NCBI GenBank assembly: GCA_010672825.2
Contig: JAAHFU020000002.1
Coordinates: forward strand, 570,001-634,000
DNA length: 64,000 nt
Origin: Leptolyngbya sp. SIO1E4
GTDB lineage: Bacteria > Cyanobacteriota > Cyanobacteriia > Phormidesmidales > Phormidesmidaceae
Direction: 5' to 3'
Shown here: in pieces, positions 1 through 9,262 of the stretch
How positions within the stretch are numbered: the first letter of the stretch is position 1
Layout of the letters: every line of letters starts with the position of its first letter
The notes under the pieces: model-generated
The model's input: only the letters and a program-made list of their open reading frames with translations
What the model was told of the DNA's origin: nothing
Database searches by the model: none
Made by a program: the position numbers and the translations under genes

Positions 1-661
1 CTGAGCAATTAGATTTGCCAACAATCAACAAAACTGCATCAGGATTTTGCAATTTTTGAAACGCTTCGATTGCTTCTAAGATCCCTTTATAGCGATAAAT
101 ACTTCCGAACAGCAAGAACACAACGCTCTCACTTGAAATATCCAGAGCTTTACGGGCGTCTGACAGGGCTATTTCATTTTTATACCAGTCGATAAAATTA
201 CCGTGATAAATCACGAATGATTTATCTATGCTTTCATTTCCTAGCTTGTCAACCAGGCTTTCCTTACTGGCTTCACAGTGGGTAATCAGTGCATCAAAAC
301 AGCGGCTAAATATTTTCCCATAGAAAGAGTTATAATTCACCTTTTTGGAGGAAAGTTTATTGTCCCACTCATGTATGGTCCAGACAATTTTGACGCCTAA
401 GCATCTCAAAATAAAAATTTGAGCCGCAAACAAGATAAATTTTATGGTTTGGGCAATATAGTTTCTCCATACCAGGGGAACAGGCACTACATGGAAATGG
501 ATGACATCTAAATTACGAATCTGAAGCGCTTTCACTAAGAAAAAGTGATTCACTCTATGCTCTTCTACATAGATATTCTTGTCATTCAAATTTTTGATCA
601 AGAGTGTCTTATATGGGTTCGAAAACCAATCAGACAAAAATAAAACTCTTAAATCATTCAT
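1..661 (-). CDS. Glycosyltransferase, GT4-like (partial, C-terminus beyond window)
   Basis: I translated this from the minus strand: an ATG at 661 opens a frame that stays open to base 1, giving about 220 residues of the N-terminal part. It begins MNDLRVLFLSDWFSNPYKT and contains the GT-B style segments DVIHFHVV (about 55-62), TIHEWD, ALITHCEASKE and, after the inter-domain hinge, VIYHGNF followed by VVFLLFGSIYRYKGI. That order (N-terminal acceptor domain, then a beta strand ending in G-x-x-x-x-x-K-G) is typical of family 4 retaining glycosyltransferases. The nucleotide-sugar EX7E motif would lie beyond the window. It points into the same minus-strand exopolysaccharide cluster as its neighbours. 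Substrate unknown. Confidence 0.85.
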   Translation of the reverse strand, partial: MNDLRVLFLSDWFSNPYKTLLIKNLNDKNIYVEEHRVNHFFLVKALQIRNLDVIHFHVVPVPLVWRNYIAQTIKFILFAAQIFILRCLGVKIVWTIHEWDNKLSSKKVNYNSFYGKIFSRCFDALITHCEASKESLVDKLGNESIDKSFVIYHGNFIDWYKNEIALSDARKALDISSESVVFLLFGSIYRYKGILEAIEAFQKLQNPDAVLLIVGKSNCS

Positions 662-946
662 GGGCATTCTCCATGGCCTATTACTCAATGGCACTACGAT
701 ATACACTGACGAAGTAGTCCCTTCATGGGTATTCCTTTATGGGTAGCCTCCATCAGCGCCCTTTGCTTGAGTGAATCGATAAAACGCTTGAGTCAACTTT
801 CCTTAGGATGAAAATTGCAGATCACCTTACAGATACAATTAGGGCATTGGCCGGCCAAGGTAATCTGGATGCAGTCAAAATTCAAGACTGATAACTGATA
901 GTAGGCAATATCTCTCGATACAGCCGTTTCCATCAGCAGCCAGTTT

Positions 947-1894
947 TTATGATTTAACTAGTTTCTTCATCTTGGATCTTGCGGATCTGGCAAGATGTTC
1001 AAATTTGCGCTTGGTCGCTATCATCGTCGACAGTGGAAATAGCTTAGCCACAGGGGTCTGTGCCGTGTACCCAAGGCGATTCATTTCGAACCAGGTGATA
1101 CCTTCGATTGCGGCAATTTCTTCAGGCGAAAGATCACGCTGCCATTTCGTTAGCGATTGCTGGTTAACAGGTTTTACCGCAGCGCCTTTCCAGGGTTCTC
1201 GCTGCACATTCACTAGCTTTGTCTCCTTCTTGTGATAATCCAACATGGCTGGATCGAATGCTAAGTCCATGAACGTGCACAGCGATCGCAGGTGGGCCTC
1301 CGGTGACAAGACCAGCTGTTCGTAATGAACTGTGAAAATTTTGTTTGTTCCTTGAGGGGGCTGACGCCATGCCGCAGAGATGTGGAATCGCCAATGTTCA
1401 GCATCTTTGACAACGCTGCCGCTAGACCAAGGAACTGAACGCCAGGAATTCACGACAGCTCTGGGATCTCGGACAAGATGGATGAAACGTGCCTCGGGGA
1501 AAAACGCTTGAATTTTTGGAATATACAGCACATGGTTTGGAGTCTTCTCACCAATGACATTCACTTGCCGTTTGCTGGCAAATTGCTCTAAGAGCAGCGA
1601 GAAAATGGCTGCATAGCTTCTTGGAATCGTCCAGGCTGACTGAGAAAATTCTTGGGCATCTAGCTCCATCTCTAGAAACTCAGGAAGCGCAATGATGTTC
1701 TCTAGTAAACGCCGATAGTTTCCATCTTCAGCTAAATTCCCATACTGATCTCGTCGCCCCCAAAATAGCTGCATAAAATGCGTCTCAGGTGCGATCGCGA
1801 TGTCTGGATGTGCATCTAACATCTGTTGCAGCAGCGTTGTTCCAGAGCGAGGACAACCGACGATGAAAACCGGTTTTCTAGTGTTAGCTTGCAT
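947..1894 (-). CDS. Sulfotransferase family protein (Sulfotransfer_3 type)
   Basis: Predicted PAPS-dependent sulfotransferase, 315 residues, the usual size. The 5'-phosphosulfate loop GCPRSGTT is at residues 13-20, right after a hydrophobic first strand (VFIVG). The 3'-phosphate-binding segment RFIHLVRDPRAVVNSW is at about 136-151. GEKTPNH at 115-121 is also typical. It would transfer sulfate from PAPS to a hydroxyl, most likely on a sugar given the glycosyltransferase neighbours. The next sulfotransferase gene upstream ends only 10 bases away, so the two are probably co-transcribed. The acceptor is not predictable from sequence. Confidence 0.9.
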   Translation of the reverse strand: MQANTRKPVFIVGCPRSGTTLLQQMLDAHPDIAIAPETHFMQLFWGRRDQYGNLAEDGNYRRLLENIIALPEFLEMELDAQEFSQSAWTIPRSYAAIFSLLLEQFASKRQVNVIGEKTPNHVLYIPKIQAFFPEARFIHLVRDPRAVVNSWRSVPWSSGSVVKDAEHWRFHISAAWRQPPQGTNKIFTVHYEQLVLSPEAHLRSLCTFMDLAFDPAMLDYHKKETKLVNVQREPWKGAAVKPVNQQSLTKWQRDLSPEEIAAIEGITWFEMNRLGYTAQTPVAKLFPLSTMIATKRKFEHLARSARSKMKKLVKS

Positions 1895-1904
1895 TGACGA
1901 TAAA

Positions 1905-2852
1905 TCATTCCTCTAAATATCCGAGAGACGCTAGCATCTCTCTAGCTTCCTTGTAGACAAAGTGCAAATCTTCTTCTGAGAGTTCTTTGCGCCATTGCCC
2001 AACAGAGGTTGAGCGCACCTGTGAAACCGCATTTTGGAAATAAGCACGGGCCGTGGTCTGATATACATCTAGAAAATCTAGAAGACGATCTGCCTCTTGG
2101 GCAGGAGTAGCTACGAGAGATTCATAGCGGAGTTCATAATATTGACTTTCAGGAAGGGTTGCTGCGGCCTTTAATGCGCTCTCGGTATGTCGTCGCCAGG
2201 CCCATATACAGCGATGAATATCGCTAGTTGATTCAAATTCAGCAACCCGCTCTCTTTCAACCCAAAACCTGGCATAGGGCCCAATCCGAAATCCCCCCGG
2301 TTCAAATCCACCATCAGAGGCATGGGCCGCTTGCATCCAGGGCTTTTTGCTATGGGAAAGCGCCGCATCCCGACCATCACGAATAATATGGATAAACTGG
2401 GCATCCGGGAAAGTTTTATGCAGAAAATCAACTAAAAAACAATTGCGAGGCGTTTTCTCTGCGAACTGCAGATCGCCGTCTAGATGCTGCTGCATTAGCC
2501 ACGAATACATCCTGCGATAGTAACGCTGAGCTTTTCGAATATCCCACTCACCGGTAAAGATATAGTTGGCAGCGAACTTAGTGGCAATGGGTTCAAAATG
2601 ATAAGAAATTCCCGGAATTTTCTCTAGACAGGCTCCCAAAAAAGTAGTCCCTGAGCGAGGCGAACCAATTAAGAATATGGGCCGATTGAGGTTAGGTGAA
2701 AGATTCTTAAATATCCTGTCTAATGTGGTGGATCGAGATTTCTTATGATATTTTCGGCGATCTACCCTTAAGGTATTTTGAGTCAGTCTCAGAAAGTTAA
2801 AGTTACGGGCTTTAGCGGATGAGATATTCAAGCTGTTTCCTCGATTTATCAT
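1905..2852 (-). CDS. Sulfotransferase family protein (second copy, divergent)
   Basis: A second PAPS-dependent sulfotransferase of 315 residues. After a basic N-terminal extension of about 55 residues it shows FLIGSPRSGTTF (phosphosulfate loop, about 60-71), AEKTPRN (131-137) and QFIHIIRDGRDAALS (152-166). It is clearly related to the neighbour at 947-1894 by motif order but low in overall identity, so it probably sulfates a different position or sugar. The N-terminal extension has no obvious signal peptide. Start ATG at 2852 taken as the longest frame; a later start would still keep the catalytic core. Confidence 0.9.
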   Translation of the reverse strand: MINRGNSLNISSAKARNFNFLRLTQNTLRVDRRKYHKKSRSTTLDRIFKNLSPNLNRPIFLIGSPRSGTTFLGACLEKIPGISYHFEPIATKFAANYIFTGEWDIRKAQRYYRRMYSWLMQQHLDGDLQFAEKTPRNCFLVDFLHKTFPDAQFIHIIRDGRDAALSHSKKPWMQAAHASDGGFEPGGFRIGPYARFWVERERVAEFESTSDIHRCIWAWRRHTESALKAAATLPESQYYELRYESLVATPAQEADRLLDFLDVYQTTARAYFQNAVSQVRSTSVGQWRKELSEEDLHFVYKEAREMLASLGYLEE

Positions 2853-3036
2853 GGGAAATTGAATGACTATTTCAGAATTGAGTGGGACAATTGCTTACTC
2901 GTGCCTTTATACACTTCAACCGAGCAGATGCTGATCGGAACCATCTACTCGTGAAGATTGACTCTAATAGCCTGCAGAGTCTAGAAAAGGAAGGCAACAC
3001 CAAGGGCAATAATGTCCTTCTTCCACTCCATGGGGC

Positions 3037-3185
3037 ATGGCGGCTTGCATTCGAACAAAGTGCACCCTATTGCACCTGAAGTGCTAGTCAGAACAATCGG
3101 ATTTCCTGGAATCCTTATGCAGCAAGGGTTTGCTTTCTGCCTTCTGCCTTCTGCCTTCTGCTTTTTGCCTTCTGCCTTTTGCTAT
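3037..3185 (+). repeat. Dispersed ~140-bp repeat, copy 1 (inverted partner at 23157-23283)
   Basis: Compared by eye with the reverse complement of 23157-23283. Shared blocks are ATGGCGG at the left end, CTGAAGTGCT, then a strongly conserved core beginning ATTTCCTGGAATCC and ending CAGCAAGG, then the TTCTGCC heptamer run and TTTTGCTATA. Mismatches are mostly single substitutions. No transposase is nearby. Confidence 0.75.
3131..3184 (+). repeat. Heptamer tandem repeat (TTCTGCC)n
   Basis: About seven near-perfect units of TTCTGCC, with variants TTCTGCT, TTTTGCC and TTTTGCT, in uninterrupted heptamer phase. Short tandemly repeated heptamers of this kind are a known feature of filamentous cyanobacterial genomes. 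The same unit recurs at 20978-20995, 23161-23200 (other strand), 38908-38936 and 39699-39730 (other strand). Confidence 0.8.
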
Positions 3186-3304
3186 AGACCTTAGCCTCTG
3201 CCTTAACTCAGAGGGACTGGACTCCACAGAACAAGACGACACAAGCATCTCTTAGACAGAAGGTTGCATGAAACACAAGAGTAGAACGCTCCTCTGAGCA
3301 GGTG

Positions 3305-5275
3305 CTATGTACGGCCTGAATCCCGCTCAATTGTGACTAACTGATTAGGCGCCGGAGCCTTTACCTGTTGCAAATAGCCATCAGGCCAGAAAACGTTCAA
3401 AGCGTTGATTTGTGAGTTTTTTCCCAGCCCAAAATACATCCGGTAGTGCCCCTGTGACCGAATAGAATTATCCGCCTGACCCACCTGCTGATGCTGAACC
3501 CCATCGGCAGTAATCACCTCCACATGGGCACCAATGGCGGGTCGATTACCCTTAGGTCCAATCAACTGGAGTTGGAGCCAGCGATCGCTGGCTCCAACAT
3601 TTCGATACAGCACTATTTTCCACTCCGGCAGAGTAAATTTTTTATCGCGCTGCTGTTCGTAGACAAGCTGCTGCGGTTGCAATAGTGCTACCAGCTTCTG
3701 CTGCATCTTCTGCCATATCGTAGATGAGGCTTTCATGGCTATCAGCAAATCTTGCCTGCCATCATTGTCCGCATCAAACCAGGTGCAGAAGACATTACTC
3801 GTTTTCGAGACCTTACTCTCTAACAGATGAGTAGCTTCAAACTGATGTTCCCGTCGTTGCCGGTAAATCCCATCAGGAAAAACGTATAGATCAGTCAACC
3901 CATCGTTATCGTAATCAATCCAGTTAGCCGCAATGCTCTTGCTGGGTAACCCAACCGACTGAGGGTTCTCAATTTTGTAGGCACCATTGACATTCGACAG
4001 CAAAATGTTGCCTGTCTTCAGTGCTGTAAATACATCCAAATCACCATCTTGATCGTAGTCAGCAATTGTGAGTTGCCTCACCTTGCCAGCATGCCGCCCG
4101 ATAGATTGAGGTTTAAACCCGTCAGCATGATTGACGTACAACCAAAAGGTTTCATCATCTGCAAAGAGCAAGTCCATATCTTGGTCGTTGTCAGCATCTA
4201 ACCAGACAAAGGTACCTGCAGCCGGGATATCCAGCCCCCGTTCTGCTGCCACGTTTACAAATTGCCCCTCGGCCTTTTGCCAGTGCAGCTGATTTGGATA
4301 GAACTGTCTCGGTGGCTTACCCCTCCCGCAGCCAGTGTAAACATCGAGTTGATTATCGCTATCAAAATCGACCAAGGCTACCTGACGCCCCGGGCAAGCG
4401 TTCTTAACGATGCCAGAATTCAGGGTTCGATCCTCAAAGGTGAGGTCTTCCTTGAGCAATAACTCATCATTACTCCGCACGGGGTCGGGCCTCATCTTCC
4501 CACCCCCACCCCCGCGGATCACAAACACATCAGTTTGGGTATCGCCGTTAAAATCAGCCCAGGCCATTCCATGGCGGTCTCTGCCCGGATTGACCGTAAA
4601 CTCATGGGAATCAGGATGAACTTTTTCAGCGCCGATATAGATCTGATCCAGCGGCAGCCGTCCATCCAATTGGAAGGCAGGCGTAAAGAAGAAGCGTTGA
4701 GATTTTATTGTGAGCCGACCATTACTTCCGGACGTAAAGTCAACCATTAATTTTCCATCCTGCTTTTGGATGGTTGCATCAAAGCTACCGCTAGTTTTGA
4801 TAGCTACGGATTCAGGTAGTCGAATCTGTCCTCTAATGGGGTCAAGGTCAGCAGGCCGGCGCGATCGCACCACGAGGGCCGATTTATACCAATAGATATA
4901 AAGCCCAGAAACCTCGATCAGGGGTTCAATATCGGTAGGCCCAACCCCTGGCAAGCGAGGGTTCTGATAAAGCCCCAGGGTTACAAGCTGATCCGTAAAT
5001 TCTCCACGCTCATGATTGATAAGAATACTCTGTCGAGCACTATGGTTAACCGTGTAGACATCCAGCCAATTATCGTCGTTGATATCAGCAACCCCTAAAT
5101 CAAATAAATGGTGAGTTTCATCCAAGGAGTGCTGTGTAAACCAGCGCTCTGTTTTCAAAGGATTAACTGTGCTGTCTACTTGGGGCCACAACAACGCCAT
5201 ACTCAACGTTATCGTAGCGAGAGACACTATCCAATATATGCGGATGACTGAGGGATGGAAAAGATGCTTACCCAT
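3305..5275 (-). CDS. Membrane-anchored FG-GAP/VCBS repeat protein with ASPIC/UnbV domain (CRTAC1-like)
   Basis: 656 residues from the ATG at 5275 (an in-frame TTG lies at 5287). An N-terminal hydrophobic segment (about residues 10-35, IRIYWIVSLATITLSMALLW) predicts a signal anchor, so the rest is periplasmic or extracellular. At least seven calcium-loop FG-GAP-type repeats follow, for example ADINDDNWLDVY, ADFNGDTQTDVF, DFDSDNQLDVY, DADNDQDMDLL, ADYDQDGDLDVF, DYDNDGLTDLY and DADNDGRQDLL; these usually build a beta-propeller. The last 100 residues (GNRPAIGAHVEV…RSQGHYRMYFGLGK…VFWPDG) match the ASPIC/UnbV domain. The role is unknown; by position it may bind or process the surface polysaccharide. 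Confidence 0.85.
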   Translation of the reverse strand: MGKHLFHPSVIRIYWIVSLATITLSMALLWPQVDSTVNPLKTERWFTQHSLDETHHLFDLGVADINDDNWLDVYTVNHSARQSILINHERGEFTDQLVTLGLYQNPRLPGVGPTDIEPLIEVSGLYIYWYKSALVVRSRRPADLDPIRGQIRLPESVAIKTSGSFDATIQKQDGKLMVDFTSGSNGRLTIKSQRFFFTPAFQLDGRLPLDQIYIGAEKVHPDSHEFTVNPGRDRHGMAWADFNGDTQTDVFVIRGGGGGKMRPDPVRSNDELLLKEDLTFEDRTLNSGIVKNACPGRQVALVDFDSDNQLDVYTGCGRGKPPRQFYPNQLHWQKAEGQFVNVAAERGLDIPAAGTFVWLDADNDQDMDLLFADDETFWLYVNHADGFKPQSIGRHAGKVRQLTIADYDQDGDLDVFTALKTGNILLSNVNGAYKIENPQSVGLPSKSIAANWIDYDNDGLTDLYVFPDGIYRQRREHQFEATHLLESKVSKTSNVFCTWFDADNDGRQDLLIAMKASSTIWQKMQQKLVALLQPQQLVYEQQRDKKFTLPEWKIVLYRNVGASDRWLQLQLIGPKGNRPAIGAHVEVITADGVQHQQVGQADNSIRSQGHYRMYFGLGKNSQINALNVFWPDGYLQQVKAPAPNQLVTIERDSGRT

Positions 5276-6070
5276 AGGTCGACTCAAAATCTAATTTTTC
5301 AGAATCGAGACGATAGCAATATTCGCTTTGATCGACAGAAGTCATTCAGGGCCAATTTGAACAAGATCACTAATTTTCTTAATTAATTTCTCAGTCTGGC
5401 TCAGGCTTCTGCTTCTAGGACAGGCAAAGGGGGTATGAACATAGGTATAAGATAGTGCTCAGCCCATTCTATATAGCCTTGATAATTGGGCTAAGCGATC
5501 GCCCAGTCCTCCTAGCTGTAACTTGACAGCAAAAAATCGCTCTACTTGATTTTCTATTCTGCAGCAATTGTTCTTTTTCTGGATATCATTTAGTGTACTC
5601 ATTATGGCACTTCCGCTAAGCTTTACGAGCTTATACTGGCCAATCATATTCTTCAGAATTTCTAATTTAGATTTAGAATTGACACATAGACTATGATTAA
5701 CTGTATAAATTTGAGGTAACCATCGCCATAGGTGTTAGCAACACCAAGATTAGATAATGAGTAAGTTTTACCTAAAGAGTACCGTGCAAATTATCAGCAT
5801 TCTTTGAGAAAATTAGCCGCACAATATATCTGAGGTTATTATCATGACTTCTTTAAAACCATCGCAGCGAAAGAATCTATCCTGTATATGCAGACACGCG
5901 AGTGATAGTAAAGATGCCGCCCCACCTATCGACTTAAAACTTAAGTCTTGGAAGTTCATTGAATGATTATGCTCAACGAACTTCCAAGATTCAGATAAGT
6001 CGTCATTTAGCCTATAACTTATTCTTGCCTGAAGCTCATGCTTAGGCATATCATAAAAGTTTTACCGCTC
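5276..6070. other. Intergenic, AT-rich, no supported gene
   Basis: About 0.8 kb between two minus-strand genes. Short minus-strand frames at 5459-5647 and 5813-6049 have no recognisable motif and no convincing ribosome-binding site. The space is long enough for a promoter of the genes downstream on the minus strand. I see no clear terminator or repeat. Confidence 0.5.
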
Positions 6071-7171
6071 TTATACTAAAGCCTCTTTTAGAAAACGCTT
6101 AGATTGAGCAATCTCCTTTTCAAGGACTTGATTCACGGTAGAATAATCAACCGGAGATAGATGCTTAGATAGAGTATTTTCATTAACTCCATCTAGCAGC
6201 CGATCTTCCAATTTTAGTCTTCTCAACAAATCAGGTGTTTTACTTGCCTTACTCAATTTGTAGATGGACGTAAACTGCCTCTTGAATTTAATCGAAAAAA
6301 CAGTTCCATGGAAGAAATTAGTAATAACATAAGTAGCACCATGAAAGTAATTTATCCAATCAATCGGGCTGACTGACATCAGACTCTGGCCGAGTCCAAT
6401 CGGATCTCCAATCGAAATAACCTCTAAATTTTGGCTAGACGCAACTGATTTTACAAACGTTCGATGAGATTTGTTGAGCCCTCCTTCAATGTACAGGAGA
6501 AGATAAGGTTTTTGAGTCAAAGACGATGACTGAAAGAACTCACTGAAATCGATTAAAAATGTGGGGTCAAGCACCATGGTTGGAGGTCTTTCACATGTTT
6601 TACTTAATAAGTCACGGCTGTTAGCATCTCTGACAGATATCGCATCAAATTCTGAGATCAACGTGCCAATTTTTTCATCATGTGATCCCCAGGTTTGCGT
6701 GGTTCCACAACTGGCTGCGTAGCTTATTTTACGGGCTTTTTGAACATCCTTCGAAAAGTCCAAAAAGTATGTAGAATCAAAGCCTCGCATTGAGTCAATA
6801 CACCATACCTGATCGCTACCACAGACAATCACGTCATATTCTTTTGCCGCCCAGAACTCTTCTAGTTGCGCTCGATCATATAGTCTTGCTCTGCTGAGCT
6901 TTATATTCCACTTCAAGAAGTAGTGCATCCTGAAGTATTTTAGTAGCCCTGCCAAGGAATATTTTATTTTCTTCTTGACAGGAACTTTTCCAGCTATTGG
7001 CTTAGCTGCATTAAATATTTTTTTTCGATAGTGATTGATAGCAACTTGTGGTCTATAATCAATCACTTCCACATCATGATTTTGTCGTTTTAAGGTTTGT
7101 GATAGCGCATATGCTTGTAAGGTTGCCCCGTAATTAGTGGTGTGATGAAAGGTCAAAATTCCTATTTTCAT
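6071..7171 (-). CDS. Polysaccharide pyruvyl transferase family protein
   Basis: 366 residues. The N-terminus MKIGILTFHHTTNYGATLQA followed by YALSQTLKRQNHDVEVIDYRP is the hallmark opening of the polysaccharide pyruvyl transferase family (CsaB/WcaK type). Further family features are DVIVCGSDQVWC (about 113-124), ISYAASCG, AISVRDANSRDLL, VLDPTFLID and a C-terminal THFHG-like segment seen here as VITNFFHGTVFSIKF. Members transfer a pyruvate ketal from phosphoenolpyruvate to a glycan, or are GT-B-like relatives of unknown activity. It lies in the exopolysaccharide cluster, 51 bases after the MurB-like gene, so probably in the same operon. Pyruvylation is inferred, not shown. Confidence 0.85.
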   Translation of the reverse strand: MKIGILTFHHTTNYGATLQAYALSQTLKRQNHDVEVIDYRPQVAINHYRKKIFNAAKPIAGKVPVKKKIKYSLAGLLKYFRMHYFLKWNIKLSRARLYDRAQLEEFWAAKEYDVIVCGSDQVWCIDSMRGFDSTYFLDFSKDVQKARKISYAASCGTTQTWGSHDEKIGTLISEFDAISVRDANSRDLLSKTCERPPTMVLDPTFLIDFSEFFQSSSLTQKPYLLLYIEGGLNKSHRTFVKSVASSQNLEVISIGDPIGLGQSLMSVSPIDWINYFHGATYVITNFFHGTVFSIKFKRQFTSIYKLSKASKTPDLLRRLKLEDRLLDGVNENTLSKHLSPVDYSTVNQVLEKEIAQSKRFLKEALV

Positions 7172-7222
7172 GTTTCTTCTCTCAAATAATTGAAGGTGAC
7201 AGCCGAAAAATCAATTCATCCA

Positions 7223-8125
7223 TCATTCAACTACAATGATTTCAAGCACTGGCTTTTTCCGTTTGATGGCATGAAGAAGTTTCGCAATCAGGATTAATAT
7301 CTTGATATTGATAGGGCTATCTGACTTATTAGATATCCAATTATTCGTTTTCTCTGAGAATTTTGCTTTGCCAACGCGATAACCTTTCAGTTTTGACAAT
7401 ATCTGATAGTCAAATTTCTTAAAGACTGAGCCACAGCTAGGAGCAGAATAGTCCTGATTCTTTTTAGACCACCTACACCTTTCCTGGATTGGATTACCAT
7501 TCAAGCTACACTTATCAAACTCAAATACTGCACTTATGACAAAAGAGCTTTGTATCCCTGTAAAGATCGTATTCCTATAACCTAAGACAATGTCTTCTGG
7601 TTTTAACGTCTTGACACATCCGTCTTTAGAATCGAAGAAGTCAACACTTTTGACGTGATCATAAATCGAAACATTAAATTTCTTGCCGCGTCCAGCATTC
7701 ATTGCTAATGCACCACCCACTGTAGCCGGAACAGATGCCAGGTAATAAAAGGAGTCCAGAGAATTTTCGTAACAGTACTTCAGAACCTCTCTGACTTGAA
7801 CTGAGGAAGAAACTTTAATTTGATTATCGGATAACACCTCAATTGATTTTGGAATCTGATTTCTTAACACAACTGTTTTGATATTTTTTCTTCCAAACAG
7901 TGTGTTAGAACCATTCCCCAATATATATATTTGAAAGTCATTCTCTTTGGCCCAATTAAAGTACTCGATAAATTCTCCGGGGCTTTGGAAATCAGCATAC
8001 GAATTAAAAGTGTTCTCTGTTCGGTAATATGAAAGCTGATTAGTTGTGATTTGCTGGATGTTACCTATTTTGGTCAGTTTTTGATCAACAACCATATCAG
8101 TCTCTCTCTTTGAGGTATAATTCAT
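7223..8125 (-). CDS. MurB-like FAD-binding oxidoreductase, divergent paralogue in polysaccharide cluster
   Basis: 300 residues resembling UDP-N-acetylenolpyruvoylglucosamine reductase. FAD-binding parts are clear: LGNGSNTLFG (69-78), SVPATVGGALAMNAG (131-145), LGYRNTIF (181-188) and SCGSVFKKF (230-238), the last holding the serine that protonates the product in MurB. The usual HANFIVN block is replaced by EKTNNWISN (258-266), and the C-terminal L-E-x-E-V segment with the catalytic glutamate reads VLEIIVVE, so that glutamate appears absent. It is therefore probably not the housekeeping MurB but a paralogue acting on another sugar nucleotide or flavin substrate. An alternative start is the ATG at 8095. 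Confidence 0.8.
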   Translation of the reverse strand: MNYTSKRETDMVVDQKLTKIGNIQQITTNQLSYYRTENTFNSYADFQSPGEFIEYFNWAKENDFQIYILGNGSNTLFGRKNIKTVVLRNQIPKSIEVLSDNQIKVSSSVQVREVLKYCYENSLDSFYYLASVPATVGGALAMNAGRGKKFNVSIYDHVKSVDFFDSKDGCVKTLKPEDIVLGYRNTIFTGIQSSFVISAVFEFDKCSLNGNPIQERCRWSKKNQDYSAPSCGSVFKKFDYQILSKLKGYRVGKAKFSEKTNNWISNKSDSPINIKILILIAKLLHAIKRKKPVLEIIVVE

Positions 8126-8260
8126 GTCGCAGATTGTAGCTAGCAGCAGGCTGAATTTTCCCTGGCATAACCAGGCACACTAGCTCTAAAATCACCAAAT
8201 CTTCTTTCTATTACCGACGAAGTCAATGATAGAAACAGAGTATTCTTGAGTGCTGCATAG

Positions 8261-9163
8261 CTAGCTGTTTCTGAGCACGCCAAACTCACCATAAAATTTC
8301 TGAATGGGAAAATCACTGATGAGTTTATCTTGGTGAACTTCTCCTTGCCTAGGGCCATCATGATTACCATGGCCACACCCTTTGGCTGCACCAATCAATG
8401 ACAGTGAAGAGAATTTGAAGTACGCATTTTGGTTGATATGTCTGCCCAAAATGTTCACAATACTGTCTTCAGTATGATAGGTTGACTTTGAGCGATCGCT
8501 GAGCCAAACAACCGGTTCTTCAGGAACCTTCAAAGACGCATTTGGCAGTTTAGAAGGCCAGCAGCTAAATTTCTCAGTGATATTAGTATCAATAGATTTT
8601 AGCCTTCTCATCAATGGCTTGGGCTTGAAAATCCGACAGGAACCACAGGAATGATCAAAGTTTCTAATTTGATAGGCAGCTTCATATTCTATAGAATATT
8701 GAGGGGTAACTTCCAGATTGATATGAAGTCCCTGTTTGATCATGTAACCATCCGACAGCTTATTAAAATGGTTTTTCCAAATCAACGACTTAGCTAGATT
8801 GATATTCACATAGTCGTCAGCATCCATCGGCATAATTAAAGCTGGATTTAAATTCTTTTTTGCATATAAAATTCCAATGATATATTTCAGACCTTTATCT
8901 ACTCTGACAGGGTTTGTGTTAGGTGGAAAGACAGACAGATTTGAAACATCTAAGAACGTTACCTGATTGCTATAATCACTAGACCATAAAGGAACTTGAT
9001 GACAAACAACCACGACATGGGTATTTTCCCAGGTTTGTCGAGTTAGCGATCGCACTGTCTCGTGCAAAGCCGTTTCAATGCATTGATAATTGCTGACCTT
9101 ATCATCCTCTGGATTCCGGACAGGAATCACAAACACAAAAGAATTACGCGCTTTGCCACTCAT
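8261..9163 (-). CDS. Glycosyltransferase-like protein, GT-A fold
   Basis: About 300 residues from the ATG at 9163; the frame extends to a TTG at 9235, but the family core begins just after MSGKARNS, which favours 9163. It starts with FVFVIPVRNPEDD, has a nucleotide-sugar fold pattern (LTRQTWENTHVVVVC) and a DXD-type metal site in IMPMDADDYVN. It is not a close match to ordinary GT2 enzymes; the layout is nearer to rhamnosyltransferase-like GT-A proteins. The C-terminal region with CGSC and several His is unassigned. It sits between a GT2 gene (27 bases from the TTG frame) and the MurB-like gene, in the same direction, so probably part of the polysaccharide operon. Confidence 0.7.
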   Translation of the reverse strand: MSGKARNSFVFVIPVRNPEDDKVSNYQCIETALHETVRSLTRQTWENTHVVVVCHQVPLWSSDYSNQVTFLDVSNLSVFPPNTNPVRVDKGLKYIIGILYAKKNLNPALIMPMDADDYVNINLAKSLIWKNHFNKLSDGYMIKQGLHINLEVTPQYSIEYEAAYQIRNFDHSCGSCRIFKPKPLMRRLKSIDTNITEKFSCWPSKLPNASLKVPEEPVVWLSDRSKSTYHTEDSIVNILGRHINQNAYFKFSSLSLIGAAKGCGHGNHDGPRQGEVHQDKLISDFPIQKFYGEFGVLRNS

Positions 9164-9262
9164 TGATTTCTGTTCTGCTAAAAAACTGACTGTATTCTGA
9201 CAGCAAGAAAATTCTTGAGGCCTTAGTTCATCCAATCAAGCACTTATGACCCAGCTGGTTCT

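Larger units (their letters stand above)
2853..3304. other. Intergenic region with dispersed and heptamer repeats
   Basis: No gene is supported here. Two short plus-strand frames exist, but one of them reads through the heptamer repeat (…FCLLPSAFCFLPSAFC…), a sign of low-complexity DNA, not of a protein. The stretch holds one copy of the approximately 140-bp dispersed repeat (3037-3185), with the run of TTCTGCC heptamers at its right end. Confidence 0.6.

Noticed and set aside
5813-6049. 78-residue minus-strand frame before the pyruvyl transferase-like gene
   Set aside because: No recognisable family, no good ribosome-binding site and it is in AT-rich DNA; possible remnant but not supportable.
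8140-8394. Second frame overlapping the end of the GT-A-like gene, suspected frameshift
   Set aside because: The main frame ends with a natural-looking segment and the alternate frame gives no glycosyltransferase features, so no frameshift is needed.
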